Counted from the first letter of the stretch, positions 7,777 to 18,170 are shown. The stretch: DNA of 34,965 nucleotides from Bacteroidales bacterium (GCA_023229505.1 JALNZD010000044.1:1-34965); one strand, 5' to 3'. Program-made: numbers and translations. The notes: generated from the letters alone by a model not told the origin.

Positions 7777-10700
7777 TTATTTGAAATGCAAGAATTTTTG
7801 GGATGTGGATGATAAATATCCGTCATCCGATTCCACCTGCAGGTGATAAACATATAAACCGGCAGGAAGTTCATTTCCGGATGCATCCCGGCCATTCCAG
7901 TATAAAGAGCCTGATTGGGTGCTTTCTGTCGGAAAAGAGTACTGTAATGTCGTCACCTGCTGGCCTGTCAGGTTATAAATTCTGACCGTAACATCCAGCG
8001 TGGAGCCGGGTTTGTTGTGTTCGAAAATAAAATTAGTTCCTTCCCTGAAGGGATTGGGATAATTGTAAACGTTACTGATGGCCAGCCTTGCCCCGACATT
8101 GACCTGAAATTCTATGGTTTTCTCCGACGAATTGTTCAGCACATCCCACGCCTTGAGGGTAAGGGTATGGGTCCCATTGGGCAAGGGCCCGAGCCGGTAT
8201 AGTATCTGGCCTTTCTGATAGCTGTCGGTTTCAGGGGTGAAATGATCATTCAAAATCAGTGGTTCCTGGTAATTCCCATCCACGATCGCCACGAGGTCAT
8301 GGCCAATCCCGTTTCCAACGGTATTGATGCCGCTTTCATCGTAAAGCCTGGCGATGAGCAGCGGGTCAGGCGTGGTGATATCACCTGATATGAAAGAGAT
8401 CGTATTAAGATAAAGCTCTATCGACGGGCCTGACTCATCCGCGATTGCAAGACTGTCGCTCCCGCCTATCCAGACCGGGTCGTATCCATGGGCATCGGTC
8501 AGGTTAAACGTATCCAGGGCGTAATAGCTGATCTTTCCTTCCCCGAACTGGTATGAAATATCAAGTGGTACCACGAAAGTGAAGCTGAATTCCCCATTAG
8601 TTATGGAAATCTCACCTTTGTAAATTACTTTATCCTGGATATAGAAGTCAACTATCTTACTGGTCGGGTCATTTCCCCGTGTTTTATATCGTACCGGTTT
8701 GTCATAGACTGACGGATAAAGCACCCCGTTATATCCTACCAATTTATTACCCAGCAGGTCTTCAACATGTCCCGAAATTGTAACCCGTGAAAGCGCTTGC
8801 AGTGTATCAACCCGCCTTCCGTTGCCTTCATTCATTATGCTGTCAGTACGAACCCGCATCTTCGGGTAGGCCAGCATGAGCGCCGGATCGCCAAGCAAAA
8901 CGAAATTCTTGATATTTTGGTTGGAAGGGGTCTTGGCAACCCTTATCAGGTCGCCCATCCGCGGATATTCACCGCTCAGGCTGTCGATGACAAAGGCCTC
9001 ATAGTAAAACCGCTTGTTCAAAGCATAATTAGACTGGGAATAAGCCTGCCGGGTTGTCGTGAATAACCCGATGCCGGCGCCTTCCGTGTTCAGAAAAACC
9101 AGCTCACCGGCAGAGACCAGCCCGGGATCATCATACCGGCTGAATTCACAGGTAGCAGTTACAAATGCCGGCATGTGCGTTAAGTTCTTATAAGACTGGA
9201 TAGCGGGAATATTCAACACCTTTTCTATCGCCCATCCTGTCTCACCGCCATGACCGGTATAATTGATGATCAGGCAGCCATCGTTGACGGCCTTGTCAAT
9301 GGCGGCATTGGCATCGGGAATTCTTATCCCGCTCTGTGTTTGCATTTGCTGGTAGGCGTCGAGATAAATTTTATTGACATTGTATACCGGCCCAAGGGAA
9401 TCGGTGATCAATCCCAGGCCTTCAGCCTGTCCAAGGTGAATATTATTGTCCTCGTCATCGCCGATGTAAACAATCGAATTGCGCCAGGGACCATAGTTTT
9501 CCCGGTCCGGCATCATATAATGGAAAGTTTTATCTACCATCGCCTCAGCCTCCTCTACCGATTGCACGGGGAACCTGCCAATACCGATGTCCATTGTTCC
9601 CGAACCGTTGCTGCCTTCATCGGCATCAAGGCATCCGAAGAAATCATCAGTGACAAATGAGGCGCCAGATTTCAACGACTCCCTCGACTGGTATGCCGGC
9701 ACCATGTTATTATCTTTTGCTGTAAGGTTCTTGTAATCATAAGAGGCATCGCCAAAAAGTAACAGGTACCGGGGCTCCTGCCCTCTTTCCGCGCGGTCAT
9801 ACGACATTTTCATAAAATCACGGATAGCACTGACATCCTGGGCTCCCGATGAAAATTCGTTGTATATCTGCTGCGGGGTAACCACGTGGACTGTCATACC
9901 ATCCCACTGACGGTGATAATCGGCCAGCCGGTGAGCCTGTTCCAGGAATAACGGGTAAGTAACGATGACGAGATCGACTGGCTGCAGGTTATGCAAATTC
10001 TGGTTTTCGACCTTTTCAATAAATTCCGGTGTAAAAAACTGCGTCCCGTCAAAGACTATGAATTCCTTTAATGTATCAGAAGGGATTTTTATTGAAATGC
10101 CTCCGGATTCTGCTGAAACCGTTGGAATTATGATGGATCCCGGTTTGGAAACCTCCCAGATGGTCAATCCCTGTATGGAGGTTTGAATATGGTACCGGGT
10201 TATATTGCCGGCTCCGACCGGCCTCATATCACGGAAACTAAGCTGGCTGCCTGTGAAATTCAGGTGGCGGATATAATTGAGATCAATATAATTCAACCAG
10301 CCAACATCAATACTCCCAGGTTTTTCAAATGAAATACCCACTTCAACGTTTTCGTCCTGTGCATAAAATAATTCATAATTTGAACTGATCGCCCTGGCAT
10401 AGATTGATGAGCTCAATACAATGGAGGGAAGACTGAGTTCGGCAACCTGGCCACCTTCTGCAAATACATTGAAAACGGTGTTGGTGGTTGATCTTCCGGC
10501 AAGACTTACCTTAAGATATAAAGGCTCCGCCAGGTCAATACCTTTCAGGTCAAACTGGAAAAAATGCTCAAGCTGTGTATTAAAAACTTCCCCATACCAG
10601 ATTTTACCCGATTTGATCAGGTTTAATTCGTCCTTTTCATAATAAGTAATATCTTCAAAATTATAAACCTCATGCGTTGGCTCTTCAACAACAGGGTTTC

Positions 10701-11610
10701 CTTGCTGCACGCGCTTCCCGGGACCGTCACCAAGGGTAAGGAAGTAGAAAGTTTTATCGGTGTAGAAATTAACTTCATGCTCATACTTGAGGAAAAAGGC
10801 GTTATATGAAATTGAAACCGGGCTCTCACCGTAGAAGAGAATATAATCCCCGGAATCAAAACTACCATCTGTTTCACCCTCGATAAAAATCGCGTTTTCC
10901 ATCAGGTCATCAGTTCTTGGAAGTGAGTTGGCTTCTTCCAGCATACCGCTCCCGTTTCCATATATCCGGATGTTCCGCGGATCGACCTGGTCGGGATTGA
11001 TGCCCATTCCCGCCAAATCCTGGTAAGATATCCTGTAAATACCTGTTTCCCTGACGGCAAAACGGTACCAGTTGCCCTTACTGAGAACCGAATTATCCGT
11101 GTAGCCCCTCAAAATGGTGCTTCTGGCCGTTGCCTGTTCGTGATCATCTTGCAGATCGATCTTTAATTTAAATGAAACCAGCTTTTCAAAGCTTCCCTTT
11201 CCGGTAGCCTTCCGCAACGGAAGAAGATATAAAGACTGTGTTGGTATTTTCCGGTTTTGTGAAGTTGATAAGATGATCACCGGCTCTGCGCTGATAAGAT
11301 CAATATCCGGAAACATCGACAAATCCTCTGTTTCCAGTGGCTCAAAAACTCCGTCAAAAATACTTATTGCAGATATTTTACCAGTATATGCTTTAGGAAT
11401 GCTGTAATAATATACCGGTAAAAATCCAAGGCTGTCGTGGTTCACAGCTCCCTCAAAAAAGAAGAGCGAATGACCGGGGAAAAGATTCTTCGGGGGCTGC
11501 CACCGGATGCTGTCGCTTATCATGTAAGACCGTTCCTGTGCCAGTGCCGCCGAAGGAAGCATCATGGCAGGCGATGAAAATATAATGATGAAAAAGTATA
11601 ATTTACGCAT
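7777..11610 (-). CDS. porU: T9SS sortase PorU (proximal copy)
   Basis: PorU is the surface gingipain-fold (peptidase C25) enzyme that cleaves the C-terminal sorting domain from T9SS cargo and joins the cargo to a surface lipid. The 1277-residue product has a signal peptide ending SAALAQ. The N-terminal beta region has the marker GNWYRFAVRETGIYRISYQ. The C25 domain has LLLFGDASYDYKN, catalytic His787 in YTGHGG and Cys821 in TATCEFSRYD. Beta domains follow, then a C-terminal domain beginning YNYPNPFREG and ending KFLHFK, as PorU itself carries a non-cleaved sorting-type domain. The ATG at 11608-11610 is chosen over a TTG at 11658 because it starts MRKLYFFIIIF, a normal signal peptide, behind AAAGGA. 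A paralogue lies 64 bases upstream. This copy is next to porV, so it is the likelier housekeeping PorU, but that is inference. Confidence 0.92.
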   Translation of the reverse strand: MRKLYFFIIIFSSPAMMLPSAALAQERSYMISDSIRWQPPKNLFPGHSLFFFEGAVNHDSLGFLPVYYYSIPKAYTGKISAISIFDGVFEPLETEDLSMFPDIDLISAEPVIILSTSQNRKIPTQSLYLLPLRKATGKGSFEKLVSFKLKIDLQDDHEQATARSTILRGYTDNSVLSKGNWYRFAVRETGIYRISYQDLAGMGINPDQVDPRNIRIYGNGSGMLEEANSLPRTDDLMENAIFIEGETDGSFDSGDYILFYGESPVSISYNAFFLKYEHEVNFYTDKTFYFLTLGDGPGKRVQQGNPVVEEPTHEVYNFEDITYYEKDELNLIKSGKIWYGEVFNTQLEHFFQFDLKGIDLAEPLYLKVSLAGRSTTNTVFNVFAEGGQVAELSLPSIVLSSSIYARAISSNYELFYAQDENVEVGISFEKPGSIDVGWLNYIDLNYIRHLNFTGSQLSFRDMRPVGAGNITRYHIQTSIQGLTIWEVSKPGSIIIPTVSAESGGISIKIPSDTLKEFIVFDGTQFFTPEFIEKVENQNLHNLQPVDLVIVTYPLFLEQAHRLADYHRQWDGMTVHVVTPQQIYNEFSSGAQDVSAIRDFMKMSYDRAERGQEPRYLLLFGDASYDYKNLTAKDNNMVPAYQSRESLKSGASFVTDDFFGCLDADEGSNGSGTMDIGIGRFPVQSVEEAEAMVDKTFHYMMPDRENYGPWRNSIVYIGDDEDNNIHLGQAEGLGLITDSLGPVYNVNKIYLDAYQQMQTQSGIRIPDANAAIDKAVNDGCLIINYTGHGGETGWAIEKVLNIPAIQSYKNLTHMPAFVTATCEFSRYDDPGLVSAGELVFLNTEGAGIGLFTTTRQAYSQSNYALNKRFYYEAFVIDSLSGEYPRMGDLIRVAKTPSNQNIKNFVLLGDPALMLAYPKMRVRTDSIMNEGNGRRVDTLQALSRVTISGHVEDLLGNKLVGYNGVLYPSVYDKPVRYKTRGNDPTSKIVDFYIQDKVIYKGEISITNGEFSFTFVVPLDISYQFGEGKISYYALDTFNLTDAHGYDPVWIGGSDSLAIADESGPSIELYLNTISFISGDITTPDPLLIARLYDESGINTVGNGIGHDLVAIVDGNYQEPLILNDHFTPETDSYQKGQILYRLGPLPNGTHTLTLKAWDVLNNSSEKTIEFQVNVGARLAISNVYNYPNPFREGTNFIFEHNKPGSTLDVTVRIYNLTGQQVTTLQYSFPTESTQSGSLYWNGRDASGNELPAGLYVYHLQVESDDGYLSSTSQKFLHFK

Positions 11611-11674
11611 GAGTCCTTTATAATTCAGACCTATATCTTTATAAATAGTTGCCTGCAAATTTAAAAATCTTTCA

Positions 11675-14600
11675 TTATTTCAACAAAATCAGCTTTCCGG
11701 CTTTACCATCGGTCTGTCCTGCTTCATTCCTGACCTGAATACGGTAAATATACATGCCTTTTGATAAAGGGTAGCCCGAATCATCACGGCCATTCCAATA
11801 AATCAGCTCAGAACGGTAGCCGGCCGGAATGATGCTTTTTTCAAATGTTTTGACGATTTGGCCGTTCAGGTCAAATACACTGAGGCTGACATCCAGTTTC
11901 CCCTCTGCCTGGTTGTGCGAAAATACGAAAGTGGTGCCTTCTGTAAATGGATTGGGGTAATTATTCAGTTCGTCAACAATAAACTTTTCAGATTTTATGA
12001 CAAAGAATTCCAGGTATGCTTCCCCACTATTATTAAACACATCCCATACTTTAAGGGAAAGTGTGTGCAACCCTTCCTCCAGGTTATGGAAAGGATAGCG
12101 AATGGTTCCCCTGGTGTAACTGTCGAGGTCTGCTTCATAAAAATCGTTAAGGATGATGGGCTTTTCCGTATTCCCGTCAAGTATCGCTACGATATCATGC
12201 CCGATGCCGCTGCCGACCGTGTTGATCCCGCTGTTATCACTTACAAATGAAAGCATGTGCGGGTTTTCATCCGTTAATCCTCCAAAATGGAAAAGCTCAT
12301 CGTTCATGTATAACTGAACAGCCGGGCCGGTGTCATCCGGTTCGACGGATGGGTTGAAGCCGCCCACTAAGATATTGCGGTAGAATCCATGTGCGTCCTC
12401 TTCATCATTGGAAGCATAATAGCTGATCTTGCCGAAACCATACTGGTAAGCAATATCTTTAGGCACGATGAACGTGAAACTGAATTTACCATCGGTCACC
12501 TGCGCTTTACCTTTATATAGAATATTGTTCTGCAATTCGAAAGTATTCGGGTGGCTGGTAGGGTCTGTCTGGAGGGTTGTAATCCGTGAAGGCTTGTCAA
12601 AGACGATCGGGTAGATGGTCCCTTTAAATCCCCCGCTGCCTTTTGATGCCAGCAACACTTCCCCTTCAACCGTTATCTTGCTTAAAGCCTTCAGCGTATC
12701 AGGCATGGAAGATATATCCTCTCCGTTTATACGGGTAGTCACCACTTCATGCCGGGGATAAGCCAGATGGAGTGCAGGATCCCCGAGCAGGATAAATTTT
12801 TTGTCATTATCGACAACTCCGCCCTGATTCTTAGCCAGCCGGATCAGGTCGCCGAAACAATAAAATTCATCGCCGTTTCTCTCAAACATGATATCGAATA
12901 AGGCCGTGTTCAGGTTGAAATTGGATCCGCCAAAAGTGGCACGGGCCGTGGTGAACATGGCAATGGCGCCACCCTTGGGATTAAGGTAAGCATACTCTCC
13001 TGCAGAAACCCGGTCCGGGTCATCATACCGGCTGAATTCACAGGTTGCCGTAATAAAGATCGGCATACGGTCGTAATTGGTCCATGAATTGATATCGGAA
13101 TTCTCGAGGAACCGTTCGTGACCCCAGCCTACTTCACCCCCATGACCTGTATAATTCATAATTAAGCAACCCTTATCGATCCGGTTATTGATCGCTTTAT
13201 TGACTTCCGGCGCCCGCTGCCCCCCCGGGGTTGAGATCTGTGGAAAAGCATCCACATAAATCTTATCGACATTGTAAACGCCGTAATTGGTATCTATAAA
13301 TACTGACATCTCTTCCGCCTGGTTCAGGTGAAGGTTGGCATCTTCATCATCAGCAACAAAACAGATGTAGTTGCGCCAGTCTTTCATCACGATGGAAGAA
13401 TTAGTCGCGTAATGGATGACTTTATCCACAGCAACCGTGGCCTGTTCAATAGTCTGAACCGGGAAGCGCCCGATGCCGATATCCAGCAGGTTGTCTCCCG
13501 GCCCGTCAAGAAAACCGAAATAATCGTCTGTTGCAATCGAATAGACAATGGTCAGGGATTCATCATCTTCCCAGGTGGGTACGAGATTGGAATTTTTCTC
13601 CTTCACATCCTTATAATCAAAAGAAGCATCGCCGAAGAGCAACAGGTATTCTGGCTCCTCACCTTCCGGGGCGCTGTCGTATAACATCTTCATAAAGTCC
13701 CTGATGGCAGTAAGGTCCGGTGCTCCGGAAGAGAATTCATTATAAACCTGTCCGATATCAGTGACCAGCACTGACAGGCCGTCCGCGGCTGCATGGTAGG
13801 CGGCAAGACGCTCGGCCTGTTCCCTGAACAAAGAATTGGTAATGATGATCATTTCCCTTGGTCCGGCACCATGAAGGTTTTGATTTTCCACTTTTTTAAC
13901 GAACATAACCGGGAGGTAACTGCTTCCATCAAAGGCGATGAACTCCGAAAGCGTGTCATGGGGTAACCGGAAAACCTGGCTGCCGCCTGATTGTACAGTT
14001 TCAACCCTCAGGGCATTTGTCGGATCAGTAACATTCCAGACCCGGACATTCTGACCGGCATTGCCCAGGGTAAATTCGGCAATCGTTCCCGGGGCCACAG
14101 AGGCAGGGTCGCGGAATGACATCTGGGCTCCTGAAAAAACCAGGTTCCTGGTAACATTGATTTCAAAATAATTAAGCCAGCCCAAAGAAGTGGAGATAAT
14201 TTTCTGGTAAGTGATCCTGATGTTTATATCCCCGGAAGAAGGTGTAAACCATTCGCTCCCGATATAAGCCCGTGCAAAAGTGTCTGATGAAAGCGGAAGG
14301 CTGCTGATATTTGCCGACATGACCTGGTCGTTCCCGTTAAAAAATTTGAAAGAAGTGGCAACCTTCGATTTTGCAGCAACGTAAGCCCTGAAATAAGCGG
14401 GACTGGTCACATCGATATCAGGGAAACTATAATTAAAATCGTAGGTTGTGGACACATCAAAAACCTCTCCGTACCAAACCCTTCCGGTATTGACAAGGTT
14501 AAACAGATCCTTTTCATGGCATGCATAATCGGTAAACTTGGTGACATATGCATTCGGTGGTTCTGTAAAGGAGGGCTGGCCGGAAACTCTTTTCCCGGGG

Positions 14601-15466
14601 CCAAGGTCCGTTGTCAGAAAATAACAGGTGGAATCACTGTAAATATTTTGCTCATGATTAAATGCCTGGCCGAACGCCTGGTACTTCCACTTATGGGGCG
14701 ATTCACCATAAAAAAGAATATAATCCTGCTGATCAAAATGGCCGTCGCTTTCACCGGCAACAAAAATGCTGTTTTCTGCCAGGTCGTCATGTCTGTAATC
14801 CGTCAGTGATTCTGAAAGCATCCCGCCCCCATTGCCATATAAACGGATATGGCGGGGATCAATGGAAGACGGGTTTATTCCCATGTTCTGAAGATCGCCG
14901 TAAGTAATCTGGTGAATGCCGGTCTGTATGACCGATATTTTGTACCATTCACCGGTAGCTAAAACCGAAACAGTTGCGTAATTTCCTGCAAATTCCCTTG
15001 CCGCTGCAATGCCTTGAGTTGAAGTAATTATGATATCAAAGGAAATGAGTATTTCAAACTGGCCGTTATACGGGTTTTTACGGACAGGTATAAATGAAAT
15101 GCCCGCGTAAGGCCGCTTCCTTTCATAACTGATGCCTGCAGAAAGTTCTATTTCAAGTTTCACGAGGTCTATTCCATTAATCTTTGCAAAACCCTCCGGA
15201 GCAACATCAAAAACCATGTTTTCAATATGGGCCGAAATCCCTGAGGTCATAGCCGGCAAGGGAAAATTCTCAGAATATAACGGAAGACCGCCGGATTCAT
15301 CTGTATATTGCGCGCCTTCAAAATAAGCCATCATAGCTGTTTCTTCTTCATTCACCCGGATCTCCTGCAGGTCTTTCCACCTGATTGTCCTATGGTAACT
15401 TTCCTCCCCGGCTGTCAGGAGCAACGATGCAAGGATAAAAGAAACAGTAAAGACTGATTTTCTCAT
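11675..15466 (-). CDS. Second PorU-type T9SS sortase (tandem paralogue)
   Basis: This 1263-residue product has the same domain order as the PorU next to it. A signal peptide (LASLLLTAG) is followed by an N-terminal region with GEWYKISVIQTGIHQITYG, a C25 domain with LLLFGDASFDYKD, catalytic His775 in YTGHGG, Cys809 in TATCEFSRYD, and a terminal YPNPF-type domain ending KLILLK. The His-Cys distance (34 residues) is identical in the two copies. The proteins are clearly homologous along their whole length but well diverged, so the duplication is old. With both catalytic residues kept, this is probably an active enzyme with a different cargo set or attachment chemistry. The gene leads a leftward operon, porU-like, porU, porV, and is divergent from the PorP/SprF gene across a 170-base AT-rich gap. 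Confidence 0.9.
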   Translation of the reverse strand: MRKSVFTVSFILASLLLTAGEESYHRTIRWKDLQEIRVNEEETAMMAYFEGAQYTDESGGLPLYSENFPLPAMTSGISAHIENMVFDVAPEGFAKINGIDLVKLEIELSAGISYERKRPYAGISFIPVRKNPYNGQFEILISFDIIITSTQGIAAAREFAGNYATVSVLATGEWYKISVIQTGIHQITYGDLQNMGINPSSIDPRHIRLYGNGGGMLSESLTDYRHDDLAENSIFVAGESDGHFDQQDYILFYGESPHKWKYQAFGQAFNHEQNIYSDSTCYFLTTDLGPGKRVSGQPSFTEPPNAYVTKFTDYACHEKDLFNLVNTGRVWYGEVFDVSTTYDFNYSFPDIDVTSPAYFRAYVAAKSKVATSFKFFNGNDQVMSANISSLPLSSDTFARAYIGSEWFTPSSGDINIRITYQKIISTSLGWLNYFEINVTRNLVFSGAQMSFRDPASVAPGTIAEFTLGNAGQNVRVWNVTDPTNALRVETVQSGGSQVFRLPHDTLSEFIAFDGSSYLPVMFVKKVENQNLHGAGPREMIIITNSLFREQAERLAAYHAAADGLSVLVTDIGQVYNEFSSGAPDLTAIRDFMKMLYDSAPEGEEPEYLLLFGDASFDYKDVKEKNSNLVPTWEDDESLTIVYSIATDDYFGFLDGPGDNLLDIGIGRFPVQTIEQATVAVDKVIHYATNSSIVMKDWRNYICFVADDEDANLHLNQAEEMSVFIDTNYGVYNVDKIYVDAFPQISTPGGQRAPEVNKAINNRIDKGCLIMNYTGHGGEVGWGHERFLENSDINSWTNYDRMPIFITATCEFSRYDDPDRVSAGEYAYLNPKGGAIAMFTTARATFGGSNFNLNTALFDIMFERNGDEFYCFGDLIRLAKNQGGVVDNDKKFILLGDPALHLAYPRHEVVTTRINGEDISSMPDTLKALSKITVEGEVLLASKGSGGFKGTIYPIVFDKPSRITTLQTDPTSHPNTFELQNNILYKGKAQVTDGKFSFTFIVPKDIAYQYGFGKISYYASNDEEDAHGFYRNILVGGFNPSVEPDDTGPAVQLYMNDELFHFGGLTDENPHMLSFVSDNSGINTVGSGIGHDIVAILDGNTEKPIILNDFYEADLDSYTRGTIRYPFHNLEEGLHTLSLKVWDVFNNSGEAYLEFFVIKSEKFIVDELNNYPNPFTEGTTFVFSHNQAEGKLDVSLSVFDLNGQIVKTFEKSIIPAGYRSELIYWNGRDDSGYPLSKGMYIYRIQVRNEAGQTDGKAGKLILLK

Positions 15467-15584
15467 GATTGATTTCTAATATGGAATATGGAAAACACCC
15501 GGATTATCGAATATTGCTGCATTTAAAAATTAAAACGAGTAAATATTCCTGATATTGTAAAAGTAATAAATGTAAAAAAATTAT

Positions 15585-15612
15585 TTTGTATTAAAAATTT
15601 ATTGTAAACTTG
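15585..15612 (+). promoter_or_regulatory. Candidate promoter for the PorP/SprF-gldJ genes
   Basis: TTTG (15585-15588) and TAAACTTG (15605-15612, one mismatch to TAnnTTTG) are 16 bases apart, slightly closer than usual. The predicted transcript start near 15619 lies between a spurious TTG (15610) and the ATG at 15637, so it supports the latter as the start. Confidence 0.35.
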
Positions 15613-15636
15613 TACCCTCATTTTAAGGCTGGTTCA

Positions 15637-16641
15637 ATGTTACATAGAATTCTAATTATACTAACCGTTGTAACAGTCGTTTTGTTCAACAACGATATCA
15701 AAGCTCAGGATCCTGAATTTTCACAGTTCTACGCTAATCCGTTATACCTTAATCCGGCATTGGCCGGAGCAAATATCTGTCCAAGGATAGCGATAAATTA
15801 CCGTAATCAATGGCCCGGACTTGCGAAGAGTTTTATTACTTACAATGGTTCCTACGACCAATACATCGATAAAATCTATGGTGGGATCGGTGTGCTGGTG
15901 AATGTAGATAATGCCGGGAGTGGAATTCTCAAAACAACCATGGCCAGCCTGATGTATGCGTTTAGCCTGAGAGCTGCCGAGAACCTGTATATCAATATGG
16001 CAATCCAGGGGACATTCTATCAGAAATCTCTAAACTGGGATTTACTTCAATTCGGAGACCAGATCGACCCGCAGCAGGGTTTTATTCTGCCCACCGCTGA
16101 AACCCCTCCCGATAATACTTCGGTCATTTTCCCGGACTTTGCGGCAGGCGTGGCTTTCGGATGGAAAGGCATCCTGCATGGCGGCGTTGCCGTACATCAC
16201 CTGACTGAACCAAACATGGCCTTCTATGACCAGAATGAAAACAAGCTGCCGATGAAAATTACCGGGCACCTCGGGGTTAATATAAACCTGGAAGGAAGCA
16301 GTATAGGCTTTGCGGAAGATAATGAACCTAAGTTTTATATTGCACCGAATTTACTTTACCAGCAGCAGGGCGATTTTCACCAGCTCAATGCCGGGGTGTA
16401 TATTATCCGCCTTCCGATCGTCATCGGAACATGGTTCAGACATAATTTCGAAAATGCCGATGCCATCATTGCACTGGTGGGTATAAACTATAAAAATTTA
16501 AATATAGGCTATAGCTATGACATAACCCTCTCCAAGCTGAAAAGCAATACTGGCGGGGCTCACGAAGTTTCTGTGGCCTGGCACTTCAATTGTATTGAAA
16601 AAAGAAGAAAGATTCGTGCAATAAAAGCCCCCGGCTTTTAG
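15637..16641 (+). CDS. PorP/SprF family T9SS outer-membrane protein
   Basis: The 334-residue protein belongs to the PorP/SprF family of outer-membrane beta barrels. These serve the T9SS either as a core partner of the PorK/N ring (PorP) or as a helper for particular large adhesins (SprF). The signal peptide ends at IKAQ, followed by the family hallmark DPEFSQFYANPLYLNPALAG. Further on come NYRNQWP, YGGIGV and a C-terminal barrel with NLNIGYSYDITLSKL. The ATG at 15637 is preferred to a TTG nine codons upstream, because it places the hydrophobic signal core at the N-terminus and lies after the predicted promoter. The gene precedes gldJ by 33 bases. Whether it is core PorP or an accessory SprF cannot be decided here, since porK-L-M-N are not adjacent. 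The last 15 residues are unusually basic. Confidence 0.88.
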   Translation: MLHRILIILTVVTVVLFNNDIKAQDPEFSQFYANPLYLNPALAGANICPRIAINYRNQWPGLAKSFITYNGSYDQYIDKIYGGIGVLVNVDNAGSGILKTTMASLMYAFSLRAAENLYINMAIQGTFYQKSLNWDLLQFGDQIDPQQGFILPTAETPPDNTSVIFPDFAAGVAFGWKGILHGGVAVHHLTEPNMAFYDQNENKLPMKITGHLGVNINLEGSSIGFAEDNEPKFYIAPNLLYQQQGDFHQLNAGVYIIRLPIVIGTWFRHNFENADAIIALVGINYKNLNIGYSYDITLSKLKSNTGGAHEVSVAWHFNCIEKRRKIRAIKAPGF

Positions 16642-16674
16642 TTATTATATGTCGAAAATTAACGAAAACCTCAT

Positions 16675-18147
16675 ATGATCAGATTCAGGATTTTGAGCAC
16701 AGTTTTTTTCGCAGGCGTTTTGCTTGCGATGATGTCATCCTGTAAGAAGGATGCTTCCCGGACTACCGGATGGGAGTATAATAACCCTGAAATGGGCGGC
16801 TTTGAAGTAGCCCAGGCCAGGGAACAAATAACCGGACCAGGGTTAGTCCTGATAGAAGGAGGTTCCTTCACAATGGGCGCTAATAATGAAAATCTTACCT
16901 ACGATTGGGATAATATCCCCCGCCGCGTTACCGTCCCTTCATTTTATATGGATCAGACCGAGGTGAGCAACCTGGCATACCTTGAATATCTTTATTGGCT
17001 CGAACGGGTGTTTGGACAAGATTTTCCCGCTGTGGTGCGTAATGCCCGCCCTGATACACTCGTGTGGCGTGAAAAACTTGCCTATAACGAACCCCTGGTG
17101 GAGAATTACCTCCGCCATCCGGCTTACCATGAATATCCCGTCATTGGCGTAAATTGGATCCAGGCTAATGACTTCTGCCTCTGGAGAACCGACCGGGTGA
17201 ATGAAATGCTCCTTATAAAGGAAGGAATCCTCGACTTTGACCCGGATCAGAAAAACCGGGATAATTACAATACAGATGCTTACCTGGCCGGACAATACCA
17301 GGGACTCGTGAATAAACCGAAGGAAAACCTCGACCCCTCCAGTACAGGCGAACGCGGTATCACACTTCAGGATGGAATCATTCTTCCCAAATACAGGCTC
17401 CCAACAGAAGCAGAATGGGAATATGCAGCCCTGGGCCTCGTGGGAAATACTGTCTATGAACGTGTAGTCGAAAGAAGAATTTACCCCTGGAACGGAAATT
17501 ACCTCCGCACCGACCAGAAAAAATACTACGGCAGCTTTGTCGCTAACTTTAAGCGGTCCAGCGGCGACTATATGGGCGTTGCCGGTAACCTGAACGACGG
17601 CGCCGATCTCCCCGCACCGGTAGGATCCTACTGGCCGAATGACTATGGACTTTATAACATGGCCGGTAATGTCGCTGAATGGACACTCGATGTCTATCGC
17701 CCGCTATCACCTGAAACAGTTGCCGATTATGCTCCTTTCCGTGGTAATGTCTTTACCAGGCCGGCTACCGATGCCGATGGATTCCTCCTCGAAGCTGACA
17801 GCCTCGGCCGTATGCCCCGCGTAAATGTTACCGTGGAAGAAAGTATGAACCGCAGCAATTACCGGAAAGCTGATAATATCAATTACGCAGACGGAGATTT
17901 CCAAACGAATATTGCTACCGACTGGCTGACAGATCCGGGTAAAAATACCACTTCCGAAATGTACGAATACGGCGTGACCTCCCTTATTACTGACAAATCA
18001 AGGGTCGTAAAGGGTGGATCCTGGAAAGATGGCCCTTATTTCCTGAGCCCTGGCACCCGCCGTTACCTCGATGAAACAACAGCCACAAACTGGGTTGGTT
18101 TCCGCTGTGCCATGATCCGCACCGGCGACCCTATGAGCGGTAAATAA
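16675..18147 (+). CDS. gldJ: Gliding-motility/T9SS lipoprotein GldJ
   Basis: The product is a 490-residue outer-membrane lipoprotein with a formylglycine-generating-enzyme (SUMF1-like) fold. The lipobox ends at Cys23 (MSSC). The mature part begins with the GldJ-type TGWEYNNPEMGGF and QITGPGLVLIEGGSFTMG, then YMDQTEVSNLAYLEYLYWL. The sulfatase-modifying fold is evident in YRLPTEAEWEYAALG, MAGNVAEWTLD, VVKGGSWKD and a terminal WVGFRCAM. GldK/PorK has a related fold, but the TGWEY start, the spacing, and the porU-porV and murF neighbours fit the gldJ locus of Flavobacterium. In that genus GldJ is required for gliding and stabilises GldK. A strong terminator follows 23 bases after the stop. Confidence 0.88.
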   Translation: MIRFRILSTVFFAGVLLAMMSSCKKDASRTTGWEYNNPEMGGFEVAQAREQITGPGLVLIEGGSFTMGANNENLTYDWDNIPRRVTVPSFYMDQTEVSNLAYLEYLYWLERVFGQDFPAVVRNARPDTLVWREKLAYNEPLVENYLRHPAYHEYPVIGVNWIQANDFCLWRTDRVNEMLLIKEGILDFDPDQKNRDNYNTDAYLAGQYQGLVNKPKENLDPSSTGERGITLQDGIILPKYRLPTEAEWEYAALGLVGNTVYERVVERRIYPWNGNYLRTDQKKYYGSFVANFKRSSGDYMGVAGNLNDGADLPAPVGSYWPNDYGLYNMAGNVAEWTLDVYRPLSPETVADYAPFRGNVFTRPATDADGFLLEADSLGRMPRVNVTVEESMNRSNYRKADNINYADGDFQTNIATDWLTDPGKNTTSEMYEYGVTSLITDKSRVVKGGSWKDGPYFLSPGTRRYLDETTATNWVGFRCAMIRTGDPMSGK

Positions 18148-18170
18148 TAGTTCTGTAAGATATTTTAATG

